Assembly (NCBI RefSeq): GCF_000426485.1
Contig: NZ_AUFL01000015.1
Location: forward strand, 1-64,000
Direction of reading: 5' to 3'
Length of the DNA: 64,000 nt
Source of the DNA: Indolivaga capnocytophagoides DSM 22835
Lineage (GTDB): Bacteria > Bacteroidota > Bacteroidia > Bacteroidales > Dysgonomonadaceae
In this document: positions 1 through 7,578 of the stretch, one piece after another
How positions within the stretch are numbered: position 1 is the first letter of the stretch
Layout of the letters: every line of letters begins with the position of its first letter
Notes under the pieces: generated by a model
What the model was told of the DNA's origin: nothing
What the model saw: only the letters and a program-made list of their open reading frames with translations
The model's database searches: none
Program-made: the position numbers and the translations under genes

Positions 1-430
1 GCTTTGTTTTTCATTTTGCCTTGATGCAAAACGAAACAAAAGATCAAGACTGCGTCTCCAACCCGACCCGCTCAGCTATCGAAAGCTAAGACAAATAAAC
101 ATGATTATCGCTGATATCCATTTGTCTTTTAACCCTTTCTTCGTGCAGCGGGTACCCCGGGCTTCCGCCGAGGTCGAGAGCCTGACGGGGTCACAGACCC
201 TTTTGTAGGCTGACGCAAGCAAAGGTGTGCGTTAGCCGGGGCGCATACAGGGGTGAAGCCGTAATCTGACCAGTGAAACGGGCATTAAAACTAAATGCTG
301 TTTGAGCTCATAGAGCGAGTTTTATTTAGTTTCGCCCGTGAACGTTGTCAGATAGGCAGAGCCTCGCAGCGCCAAAGACCTTTTGGTTCCTTTAGGGGCT
401 TTAGCCAAAAGGAACACAAGCAATCTATGA
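1..430. other. GC-rich foldback block, possible structured RNA or interspersed element
   Basis: No plausible gene is visible here. The block is clearly richer in G and C than the AT-rich DNA that follows. It folds back on itself repeatedly: 88-96 pairs with 120-128; 188-192 with 196-200; 208-217 with 228-237 (10 bp including one G-U); and a nested set pairs 264-270 with 347-353, 279-283 with 334-338 and 289-296 with 324-331. The 8-mer CCTTTTGG near 380 recurs as CCAAAAGG near 403. High GC plus nested stems in an AT-rich genome suggests a structured RNA or a mobile foldback element. I do not recognise the family, and the strand is unknown. The window starts inside or next to it, so its left end is undefined. 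Confidence 0.45.
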
Positions 431-1083
431 TTGCGCATAGTAAATAGCATAATATTAAAGAACATTTTATCAATCTAACTACTGATTGGCATCAATAATT
501 GATATATATATATATATAATTTTAAATTATCAAGAGTATACAGGGATAAATAAGTAACAATAAAAAAGGATAATTTCGGTGTAACCTTTGTTACCTTTTA
601 AAGTTAATAATGAACTTACAGCTATATGAAGTCTTATTTTTAAGATATGTCAATAAACTGTTAATAACTGTTGATAGTTTTATAAAAAATAAAATTGCAT
701 ATATCAAAGTTATACTTGTATAGAATATCTATCTCTAAAGACAAAATTATTTAGCAAAAATCTTTATTTAAAATATCATCGAGTTATCAACAATAATTAA
801 CAATGAATATAAAAAATACTTTTCAACCGCTTACTTTATTAACAACAGTACAATAAAGTTTGTAAATAACATATAATCAAATAAAAAATAAATAATATTT
901 TTGTTGATAAACGTATAGTAAGGCATAGTTAGGATTTTAATAACTCAAAAAACAAGAAATAAGAAGAAAAAAAATAAACACTATTAACAGCCTATTATTA
1001 CTACCATATAGTTTTTTTGATTTTAAATAAATAAATAATACATAATATCAATTGTGAATAACTCTTTTTAATTAGATCGTACT
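431..1083. other. AT-rich gene-free region with DnaA-box-like 9-mers (origin candidate)
   Basis: About 650 bp with no convincing ORF. It includes an AT dinucleotide run near 500-520. Six 9-mers resemble the DnaA box TTATNCACA: TGTTAATAA (659-667), TGTTGATAG (669-677), TTATCAACA (784-792), TTATTAACA (836-844), TGTTGATAA (902-910) and TGTGAATAA (1053-1061). Only the last is a perfect match, read on the minus strand. Such AT-rich DNA yields near matches by chance, so oriC is a hypothesis. The parS-like pair 21 kb away is mild support. Confidence 0.3.
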
Positions 1084-1608
1084 ATGAAAAAATTGCTTTT
1101 TGTATATATCCTATTTGTTGGTTTATTTAATATGAATGCTCAGAATTCTTCTAATCCTAAATTCAACGTACCTGAGCAGTATACTTTAGTTGCACCTGAA
1201 GATTATACAAAATACGAATCTCAGTTGATGCAGACTATTGATTGGTATTTATGGAGATCTATGGCTTTTGATGCAGATAAAAGAAAGTCAGCAAATGAGT
1301 TCTTTATAAAATGGGTAACAGGCAGTCCTACTGTTACTGTAGATATTCATACCGATATAGTAAATTTTGTGGATACTGCTCCTGAACTCCTTATACCTTT
1401 CACAATGGGATGGGTAAAGTATTCGATAGATAATAATTACTCAAAAGATAGGATAAAAGCTTGTAGTGCAGGCATTAGAACAGCTGTAGATTATTATAAT
1501 AAAAACCGCAGTTTTTTCACGAAAAATGAAAATATTGAGAAATATGATAAGATGAAAGAAGATAAACTCGAAAAATATATAAATAAAATATTTGCTTCTA
1601 TTAAGTAA
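1084..1608 (+). CDS. Secreted protein of unknown function
   Basis: This 174-residue protein starts with a clear Sec signal peptide: a Lys-Lys start, a hydrophobic core, and likely cleavage after MNAQ near residue 20. The mature part is mostly polar and probably alpha-helical, with a conserved-looking Trp-Tyr-Leu-Trp segment near residues 53-57 and a Lys-rich C-terminus. There is no membrane segment after the signal and no lipobox, so it is probably periplasmic. I recognise no domain. It is followed after about 130 bp, including a copy of an intergenic repeat, by a lipoprotein phosphatase. Being a real gene is supported by the signal peptide and by sense-codon use over the full length. Confidence 0.7.
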   Translation: MKKLLFVYILFVGLFNMNAQNSSNPKFNVPEQYTLVAPEDYTKYESQLMQTIDWYLWRSMAFDADKRKSANEFFIKWVTGSPTVTVDIHTDIVNFVDTAPELLIPFTMGWVKYSIDNNYSKDRIKACSAGIRTAVDYYNKNRSFFTKNENIEKYDKMKEDKLEKYINKIFASIK

Positions 1609-1649
1609 TAGAAGTATTTAACAGCACCTTTAAAAGTGATAACTTATGC

Positions 1650-1720
1650 TTGCAAAGTCGTGAGAAACGTCTTCCCAAAGCCTGTTATAAACTAAAAATA
1701 TATTAATGAATAAAAGTATT
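1650..1720 (-). repeat. Intergenic repeat copy, degenerate
   Basis: Contains the shared core CTGTTATAAACTAAAAATAT followed by an AAGTATTTACTTAA-like end. The same core recurs near 24375 and 26116. Part of the interspersed family described in the findings. It overlaps the 5-prime extension of the phosphatase ORF, which supports the later start at 1742. Confidence 0.5.
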
Positions 1721-1741
1721 TACTTAATTATTAGATATACA

Positions 1742-2791
1742 ATGAAGAAATTTTTTTTATCACTTACGTTATGTTCTTTTATATTTGTATCCTGTAACAA
1801 CTCAAACAACACTATGGTAAAAGCTGAATATTCGGGTGAAGATATAAGAAGTTCTGTGAGTATAAACAGAAATAAAGATTCTAAAGAGGCCTTTTTTAGA
1901 ATAAGTATAGATGGTCAATGGATTCTTTATTCGGGTAAGTCGGTTGATGAGATTGATTTTTCTAAACCTTTATTAGAAGGAGAGGGTAGTGGTACATTTC
2001 CTTTACATGTAAAGGATACTTCGCGTACTTATTTTCAGGTAGTGACGAAAAAAGGAAAAGCTATTCTGGCTGAAGAACATCTGCCTATGTCCGGAGGATA
2101 TAATTTCAGGGATTTAGGAGGTATTAAAACGGAAAACGGTAAATATGTTAAATGGGGTAAAATATTCAGGTCTGATGATTTACATAATCTCACTGATGCC
2201 GACCTTATTTATCTAAGCAATATACCTTTGGTATCTATTGTTGATTTTCGTTCTAAGGAAGAAATAGAAAGAGGGCCCGATAAAGTACCTGCATCAGTGA
2301 AAGAAGATTATGCTTTATCTATATCTCCCGGTAATTTGCTGGCAGCTGCGAGCTTGGATAAGTTAACTGTACAACAGGCTGATAGTGCTATGAAGGACAT
2401 AAACAGATTACTCGTTACTGATGTTGAATCCATCAAACAATACAAAACGATGTTTGATTTGCTGCAGAATAATGACAATGTTCCGCTTATGTTTCATTGC
2501 TCGGCGGGTAAAGATCGTACAGGGATGGGAGCTGCTCTGATATTGTCTGCATTAGGGGTAGGAGAGGACATCATTTTTGCTAATTATATGGAGTCTAATA
2601 AATATCTGGCTGATAAATATGCTAAATATATAGCAGAAAAACCTCAATTAAAGCCTTTATTTGAAGTTAAACCCGAATTTCTGAAGGCAGGGTTCGATCA
2701 GATTAAAAAAGACCATGGAAGCGTCGAAAATTATCTTGCCAATGTATTAATGGTGGATATATCGAAAATGCGTGATATATATTTATATTGA
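1742..2791 (+). CDS. Lipoprotein tyrosine phosphatase (PtpB-like, Y_phosphatase3 family)
   Basis: A phosphotyrosine or dual-specificity phosphatase, probably tethered to the envelope. With the start at 1742 rather than 1706, the protein is 349 residues and begins with a lipoprotein signal ending FVSC (Cys18). About 100 residues of beta-rich N-terminal region follow. The catalytic domain begins with NFRDLGG and carries FRSDDL and the DFRS motif. The P-loop HCSAGKDRTG lies near residues 250-260, with nucleophilic Cys about 252 and the Arg six residues on. This arrangement is that of the PtpB-like family. The substrate is unknown. Lipidation puts catalysis outside the cytoplasm, so the target may be a periplasmic or surface phosphoester. 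No kinase gene lies nearby. Confidence 0.85.
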   Translation: MKKFFLSLTLCSFIFVSCNNSNNTMVKAEYSGEDIRSSVSINRNKDSKEAFFRISIDGQWILYSGKSVDEIDFSKPLLEGEGSGTFPLHVKDTSRTYFQVVTKKGKAILAEEHLPMSGGYNFRDLGGIKTENGKYVKWGKIFRSDDLHNLTDADLIYLSNIPLVSIVDFRSKEEIERGPDKVPASVKEDYALSISPGNLLAAASLDKLTVQQADSAMKDINRLLVTDVESIKQYKTMFDLLQNNDNVPLMFHCSAGKDRTGMGAALILSALGVGEDIIFANYMESNKYLADKYAKYIAEKPQLKPLFEVKPEFLKAGFDQIKKDHGSVENYLANVLMVDISKMRDIYLY

Positions 2792-2840
2792 TTTTATGAT
2801 ATCTAATTATTACAAATATATTATATCATTTTTGTATTAA

Positions 2841-3065
2841 ATGAAAATATATACACTTATATATCAGAAACCTTTACGAGTAAAAACATATTCGTCTCTT
2901 GTAGCATTATTCGAAGATAATACTGTCGAACAGCTTGGCGTGAGTAAATATAAATTAGACCGATTTGATTTCGACAGTACATATTATGTAAGTACAAAAG
3001 TTATTATTACACGTTCGGTTCCTTTATCATCGGGTGATGTAAGACGAAAAAATCAGGTAAAATAA
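2841..3065 (+). CDS. Small protein of unknown function
   Basis: A 74-residue ORF between the phosphatase and ychF. There is no signal peptide or membrane segment. The protein is rich in Lys, Ser, Val and Tyr, predicted mostly beta, with a basic C-terminus (DVRRKNQVK). It starts 50 bp after the phosphatase stop. I recognise no family. The same-strand position and compact spacing make a real small gene likely but not certain. Confidence 0.5.
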   Translation: MKIYTLIYQKPLRVKTYSSLVALFEDNTVEQLGVSKYKLDRFDFDSTYYVSTKVIITRSVPLSSGDVRRKNQVK

Positions 3066-3105
3066 GCGATATGAAAGAGTAGGAGAGAGTATGAAGAAAA
3101 ATAAG

Positions 3106-3113
3106 TATCTTTG
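3106..3113 (+). promoter_or_regulatory. Putative -7 box for ychF
   Basis: TATCTTTG matches the Bacteroidota -7 element TAnnTTTG, 33 bp before the ychF start. No TTG is seen at the expected -33 position. Confidence 0.35.
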
Positions 3114-3146
3114 CTGCTCTAATATAAAAAAAAATAGAATTAAATA

Positions 3147-4250
3147 ATGGCTCTTCAGTGCGGTATAGTAGGACTTCCTAATGTAGGAAAGTCAACTCTT
3201 TTCAATTGTTTGTCGAATGCAAAAGCTCAATCGGCGAATTTCCCTTTTTGTACAATCGAACCTAATGTAGGGGTAATAACTGTTCCCGATGAACGTTTGA
3301 ATAAACTGGCGGAACTAGTTAAGCCTAACCGTATTGTACCTACTACCGTAGAGATAGTTGATATAGCAGGTCTTGTAAAAGGAGCCAGTAAAGGCGAAGG
3401 ACTTGGAAATAAATTTTTGGCAAACATACGTGAAACCGATGCTATTTTGCATGTTCTTCGTTGTTTCGATGACGATAATATTACCCATGTTGATGGCAGT
3501 ATAAATCCGGTACGTGACAAAGAAATTATAGATATTGAACTTCAACTGAAAGATCTTGAAACTGTTACTTCCCGTATTCAGAAAGTAGAAAAGCAGGCTA
3601 AAACAGGTGGAGACAAAGATGCTAAGAGAGCATACGATATTCTTTTACAGTTCAAAGAAGCTCTTGAACAAGGTAAATCGGCTCGTACTGTGACTTTTGA
3701 AAGTAAAGAGGATCAGAAAATAGCTAAAGAACTGTATCTGCTTACTTACAAACCGGTTCTTTATGTATGTAATGTCGATGAAGCCAGTGCCACTACAGGC
3801 AACAAATATGTAGATCAGGTAAAAGAAGCTGTTAAAGATGAAGATGCTGATATACTTATAGTTGCTGCTAAAATTGAATCTGAGATAGCTGAATTTGAAT
3901 CGTATGAAGAGCGTCAGATGTTCCTTTCAGAAATAGGTTTGGAAGAATCGGGTGTAGCGCGACTTATCAAGGCTGCTTACGATCTTTTGGGACTTCTTAC
4001 ATATTTTACCTGTGGAGTGCAGGAAGTACGTGCATGGACTTTTACTAAAGGCTTTAAGGCTCCTCAATGCGCAGGTGTTATTCATACCGATTTCGAAAAA
4101 GGATTTATCCGTGCAGAAGTTATTAAATATAACGACTTTATAACATTGGGTTCTGAGGCTGCTTGTAAAGAAGCCGGAAAAATGAATGTTGAAGGTAAAG
4201 AATATGTAGCTGAAGACGGAGATATTATGCACTTTAGATTTAATGTATAA
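3147..4250 (+). CDS. ychF: Redox-regulated ATPase YchF (Obg family)
   Basis: YchF is a conserved P-loop NTPase of the TRAFAC/Obg group that binds ribosomes and prefers ATP over GTP. The 367-residue length is normal. The Walker A motif GLPNVGKST is at residues 8-16, and the switch II region reads DIAGLVKGASKGEGLG. The usual NKxD specificity motif is replaced by NVDE, the family signature linked to ATP use. A helical domain lies in the middle, and a TGS domain forms the C-terminal 85 residues, ending GDIMHFRFNV. It appears to be transcribed alone from the short upstream spacer. Confidence 0.97.
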   Translation: MALQCGIVGLPNVGKSTLFNCLSNAKAQSANFPFCTIEPNVGVITVPDERLNKLAELVKPNRIVPTTVEIVDIAGLVKGASKGEGLGNKFLANIRETDAILHVLRCFDDDNITHVDGSINPVRDKEIIDIELQLKDLETVTSRIQKVEKQAKTGGDKDAKRAYDILLQFKEALEQGKSARTVTFESKEDQKIAKELYLLTYKPVLYVCNVDEASATTGNKYVDQVKEAVKDEDADILIVAAKIESEIAEFESYEERQMFLSEIGLEESGVARLIKAAYDLLGLLTYFTCGVQEVRAWTFTKGFKAPQCAGVIHTDFEKGFIRAEVIKYNDFITLGSEAACKEAGKMNVEGKEYVAEDGDIMHFRFNV

Positions 4251-4301
4251 GTCTAATTATTTAGTATAGTATTAAAAGCATTTGAGTCTGATTATAATGC
4301 T

Positions 4302-4697
4302 TTGATTGATATATGGGACAGTGCGGTATCTGCAACACATGACTTTCTTAGTAAAGAAGATTTTCTGTTTTATAAATCACAGTTGACGCTATATTTCAAT
4401 TATGTGGATTTATATATTTATAAAGATGAAAATGATCTTATAAAAGGCTTTTTAGGTGTATCTTCTGATAAAATAGAAATGCTTTTTATTGATAATAAAT
4501 ACAGGAAATTAGGGATAGGGAAAACTTTGCTTCGTTTCGCCATTGATACATTGAATATTAGTAAAGTAGATGTAAATGAGGATAATAAACAAGCATTTGG
4601 ATTTTATAAAAAATATGGATTCACGCAAATAGGGTATTCCGAGTTTGACTCTGAAGGTAAACCTTATCCTATTATTTTCATGGAACTAAAGTTATAA
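4302..4697 (+). CDS. GNAT-family N-acetyltransferase, start codon unclear
   Basis: An acetyl-CoA-dependent acetyltransferase. The acetyl-CoA loop is IDNKYRKLGIGKTLL, followed by the usual VNEDNKQAFGFYKKYGF motif near the C-terminus. The conventional start is TTG at 4302, which gives 131 residues. However, the open frame continues upstream to a stop at 4254 and encodes IVLKAFESDYNALIDIW. That looks like the normal first beta-strand and helix of the family. No ATG, GTG or TTG exists in that extension; an ATA at 4266 is the only near-start. Either a rare start codon is used, the start was lost by mutation, or the short form is made. The substrate is unknown. Confidence 0.75.
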   Translation: MIDIWDSAVSATHDFLSKEDFLFYKSQLTLYFNYVDLYIYKDENDLIKGFLGVSSDKIEMLFIDNKYRKLGIGKTLLRFAIDTLNISKVDVNEDNKQAFGFYKKYGFTQIGYSEFDSEGKPYPIIFMELKL

Positions 4698-4740
4698 AAT
4701 AGACTCTTAATTATTTATATATTTAAACAACACTTGACTT

Positions 4741-5535
4741 ATGAAGAAAACAATTTTAGCCATGGGGCTTGTTATTGCTTGCAGTTTAGGTGCTCATGCG
4801 CAATTTGGTAAAATCAAAATTGATAAGGCTGCCAGTGCTGTATCTAAAGGTGTGAAATCTTTCACTCTGACTGATGCTGAACTGAAAGGTTATGCTGATG
4901 AATGTACTAAATGGGAAGATGAGCATAATCATTTATGTAAAACTGATGATAAGTATGAGAATACTAAAGCTTATGCTGTCCGTCTTGAAAAGATTGTAGC
5001 AAATGTTCCTGCAGATCTTATAAAAGAATATAATCTGGATATTAAAGCATATCATGTAACTGATGTAAATGCTTTTGCACGTCCTAATGGAAGTATACGT
5101 ATTTTCACTCCATTGATGGATTTAATGAGTGATGATGAAGTATTGGCTGTTATCGGCCACGAAATAGGCCATGTTGTAAATAAGGATTCTAAAGATGCTT
5201 TTGTAACTGCATTAAGATCATCTGCTCTTAAAGATGCTGCAGGTGCTGTAGGAGGTAATACTGTAAGTGCATTGACTGATTCTCAGTTAGGTGACCTTGC
5301 GGAATCATTAGGAAATGCACAGTTTTCTCAAAAACAAGAAAATCAGGCTGATGCCTATGGTTTCGAATTATTGAAGAAAATGGGTAAAGATTCTTCAAAT
5401 ATGGCTTTATCATTAGGACAACTTCTTAAGTTACAGGAAGAAGCCGGTTCACCTGAAAATAGCAAATTCAATAAGTTATTTTCGAGTCACCCCGATCTTA
5501 AAAAACGTATAGAGACTTTGAATAAGAAAAAGTAA
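4741..5535 (+). CDS. Periplasmic M48-family metallopeptidase
   Basis: A zinc metallopeptidase of 264 residues with a signal peptide ending at AHAQ, about residue 21, and no further membrane segment. The zinc motif is HEIGH near residues 140-144. The third zinc ligand, a Glu, lies in the helix containing QENQADAYGFELL. The architecture is that of small BepA/LoiP-like M48 proteins, which act in envelope protein quality control in other bacteria. That role is an inference here. The gene ends at a strong bidirectional terminator shared with the convergent nitroreductase gene. Confidence 0.9.
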   Translation: MKKTILAMGLVIACSLGAHAQFGKIKIDKAASAVSKGVKSFTLTDAELKGYADECTKWEDEHNHLCKTDDKYENTKAYAVRLEKIVANVPADLIKEYNLDIKAYHVTDVNAFARPNGSIRIFTPLMDLMSDDEVLAVIGHEIGHVVNKDSKDAFVTALRSSALKDAAGAVGGNTVSALTDSQLGDLAESLGNAQFSQKQENQADAYGFELLKKMGKDSSNMALSLGQLLKLQEEAGSPENSKFNKLFSSHPDLKKRIETLNKKK

Positions 5536-5554
5536 AGTCACATAATTTTTTGAA

Positions 5555-5588
5555 ATAAGAAACGAGGACAATTGTCCTCGTTTCTTAT
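5555..5588. terminator. Bidirectional terminator, perfect 34-bp palindrome
   Basis: Positions 5555-5588 are a perfect inverted repeat centred on AATT, with CGAGGACAATTGTCCTCG at its core. It lies 20 bp after the M48 peptidase stop and 27 bp from the end of the convergent nitroreductase gene, so it can end both transcripts. Confidence 0.85.
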
Positions 5589-5614
5589 CTTAAGGTTTCA
5601 TACCTTTTTATTAT

Positions 5615-6247
5615 TTATTTCAAATATCCGATAGGATGATTTATTATCAGCGATTGATTTTCGTTAAGTTTCAATGCTTTTGTAAGTTCCTCACGGTTCA
5701 TCTGAGCGCGTGGTTTTGTACCCAGTCCCATTCCTGCGCAATACAGAGAAATATTCTGAGAAACAATGCCTGCATCTACTTTTCCCATATTTGTTCTGTG
5801 TTCCATTGTATTATAAGCAGATGTTTTGTATTTTGATGCATCTGCTACCAGATATAATATGCACGCTGGTTCAGCACCTTCTTTTCTCCCTCCTGCAAGA
5901 CTGCGGTAATCACCTTCTGCTACAAGTTCTAAATTATTGTTTGCAGCATCGTATTTATAAACAGCTTTTGGTAATGATACGTAGATATCTATATCCTGGC
6001 TGTTTTGAGCCGAAGGAGCGGTCTTTTTACCGTTTTCCCTATTAATACCATTGGCAGCCCATAAAAGGTTCGATAAATCGCTTAAATTAAGTTCTTTTTC
6101 GATATATGCCATATTTGATTGTCTCAAGGCGAATGTTTCCATTATAGAAGTACCTCCAGTTTTGGCAGGAACATTCAGTTTTATATCCTGTGCCTGTAAT
6201 GCAAAGCATATACTTAGTGCAGCTAAAGAGCTGTAAATGTATTTCAT
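5615..6247 (-). CDS. Secreted SagB-type nitroreductase-family protein
   Basis: A flavin-binding nitroreductase fold of the SagB/ThcOx type. Motifs are RQSNMAYIEKELNLSDLSNL near the N-terminus, LWAANGINR, a PSAQNSQDIDIYV segment, and DAGIVSQNISLYCAGMGLG near the C-terminus. The start chosen gives a signal peptide ending ALQAQ; an ATG two codons upstream is equally open. Export is unusual for a flavoenzyme of this group, since most are cytoplasmic, but such proteins occur in Bacteroidota. The substrate is unknown. An NQO1-like flavin reductase lies immediately upstream on the same strand. Confidence 0.82.
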   Translation of the reverse strand: MKYIYSSLAALSICFALQAQDIKLNVPAKTGGTSIMETFALRQSNMAYIEKELNLSDLSNLLWAANGINRENGKKTAPSAQNSQDIDIYVSLPKAVYKYDAANNNLELVAEGDYRSLAGGRKEGAEPACILYLVADASKYKTSAYNTMEHRTNMGKVDAGIVSQNISLYCAGMGLGTKPRAQMNREELTKALKLNENQSLIINHPIGYLK

Positions 6248-6263
6248 ATTCAAATAATTATAA

Positions 6264-6815
6264 TCAGACAGCTTTTTCTACTGTATTTAAAAATGCTTTC
6301 CTATGTTCGTCTGTCCCTAATGAGGTATTGTCGTTATTTAACCAGGTAACATTATTGATACCTACCGAGTTGAGCATATTTGGAATAAATACATTTTCAA
6401 TAGAATTTTTGAATAGTTCTGTTGCACCTTGCGATGTAGAAATTACGGTTCCTTTGCTTATACTCAATAGAGGAGTCCATCCGTTTTCGTAATTATAGGC
6501 GAAATTAACCAGTAATACTTTATCGAAAAACCCTTTTAATATGGCAGGAGCTGTACCCCACCATATAGGAAATATGAATATTATCTCGTCTGTTTTTTTC
6601 AGAATATCCTGATATTTATGTACTAAAGGATCAAGAGCCTCTCCTTTATTGAAAACAGCTAATTCGGCTTCTGTAAGGTTAGCATTGAAATTATCTTTCT
6701 GAAGGTCTATTACTTCATATGCTTTATTATCCTTAGTTAGTTTTGTAGTGATTGTATCTAATATTGCTTTATTGAAACTACCATGCCAAGGATGGCTGAA
6801 TACTATTGTTACCAT
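6264..6815 (-). CDS. NAD(P)H-dependent oxidoreductase, flavodoxin-like fold
   Basis: A 183-residue FMN or FAD quinone reductase of the NQO1/MdaB/KefF type. The N-terminal FSHPWHGSFNKAIL is the phosphate-binding loop after the first beta-strand. FPIWWGTAPAILKGFFDKVL is the family signature that contacts flavin and quinone. STSQGATELFKNSI follows the third strand. No signal peptide is seen. The likely role is two-electron reduction of quinones or other electrophiles in the cytoplasm. It ends 11-17 bp before the nitroreductase gene, so the two are probably co-transcribed. Confidence 0.88.
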   Translation of the reverse strand: MVTIVFSHPWHGSFNKAILDTITTKLTKDNKAYEVIDLQKDNFNANLTEAELAVFNKGEALDPLVHKYQDILKKTDEIIFIFPIWWGTAPAILKGFFDKVLLVNFAYNYENGWTPLLSISKGTVISTSQGATELFKNSIENVFIPNMLNSVGINNVTWLNNDNTSLGTDEHRKAFLNTVEKAV

Positions 6816-6881
6816 ATATATTTTATTTATATTTTATGAGTTCTATATAAAGTTATTTATAATGTTTCGTAGTAACAAAAA

Positions 6882-6907
6882 AAGGCTGTAATTATCTTTA
6901 CGGCCTT
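6882..6907 (-). terminator. Terminator for the scramblase-like gene
   Basis: On the minus strand a 10-bp stem with one G-U pair (6898-6907 with 6882-6891) is followed by a run of seven T. It lies 28 bp past the stop of the 6935-7534 gene. Confidence 0.75.
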
Positions 6908-6934
6908 CTGTTATTTTATGGAAAATTAAGAATT

Positions 6935-7534
6935 TTAGCGAGATTCTTTTAGTACCATATCTATTGTGATTGCTGTCGAAACTACCACTATTTTATCATT
7001 ATTTTCCTGATACTCTTCGTTGATAGATACATTATATTTATCGGCTGTAGTAAATACTTCTTTCATTGCTCCGGCCCATTTTTTACTGATAGAACCTATC
7101 GCTGATTGATCAGGGGCGGATATAACAAAATTCCAACCTTTCCAGTCACCTTTTATCTGTGCTATTTGATTGCGGTTTGCATCCATAATATGGAATGTAG
7201 GCTTTAAGAACGACCATTTTTGTTTGATCAGCCCTAATGTTTGATGATGTCCGTCTAATACTACTATTTCAGACATAAAGAATGTCCATCCTCTTTTAAT
7301 CACAGCAATTGTATTGCCTTCCATATCTACTATCTCAAGTAAAAATGGAAGCATTGCTTTATTCAGAATAAGGCGCAACATTTTATGGCCTGTGGATATT
7401 CTTTGTCTGATAAAACCTATCTGTGTACCTTCTTGATTGAATACTTTATATTCGGCTTCGAATTTGAAAAAATTTACTTTTTGATCAATGAAATATTCAT
7501 TAGTTTCAAAAAATTTTGGAATATTATTACTCAT
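6935..7534 (-). CDS. LURP-one-related / phospholipid scramblase-like protein
   Basis: A 199-residue protein built of repeated short beta-strand units with the pattern of the tubby-like scramblase fold: EYKVFNQEGTQIGFIRQ, LEIVDMEGNTIAVIKR, IVVLDGHHQTLGLIKQ and FHIMDANRNQIAQIKG. There is no signal peptide and no clear membrane span. In bacteria these proteins are poorly characterised. A phospholipid or hydrophobic-ligand binding role is inferred from the fold only, and true scramblase activity should not be assumed. It is followed by its own terminator, so it looks like a single-gene unit. Confidence 0.75.
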   Translation of the reverse strand: MSNNIPKFFETNEYFIDQKVNFFKFEAEYKVFNQEGTQIGFIRQRISTGHKMLRLILNKAMLPFLLEIVDMEGNTIAVIKRGWTFFMSEIVVLDGHHQTLGLIKQKWSFLKPTFHIMDANRNQIAQIKGDWKGWNFVISAPDQSAIGSISKKWAGAMKEVFTTADKYNVSINEEYQENNDKIVVVSTAITIDMVLKESR

Positions 7535-7578
7535 AAATATGATTATAGTTGTTCAATAATTTAGCAAATGTATAAAAT

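Noticed and set aside
1-430. GC-rich block as part of an rRNA or tRNA gene
   Set aside because: No anti-Shine-Dalgarno end, no recognisable 16S, 23S or 5S sequence, and no tRNA T-loop motif or CCA end could be found.
501-520. AT dinucleotide run as a phase-variable switch
   Set aside because: It is short, not close to a start codon or a promoter box, and AT runs are expected in such DNA.
1706-1741. Upstream start of the phosphatase gene
   Set aside because: It would put 12 extra residues before a complete lipoprotein signal peptide and overlaps a copy of the intergenic repeat.
5636-6492. Plus-strand ORFs inside the nitroreductase and NQO genes
   Set aside because: They lie in other frames of two well-supported minus-strand genes and encode Cys/Phe-rich peptides typical of shadow frames.
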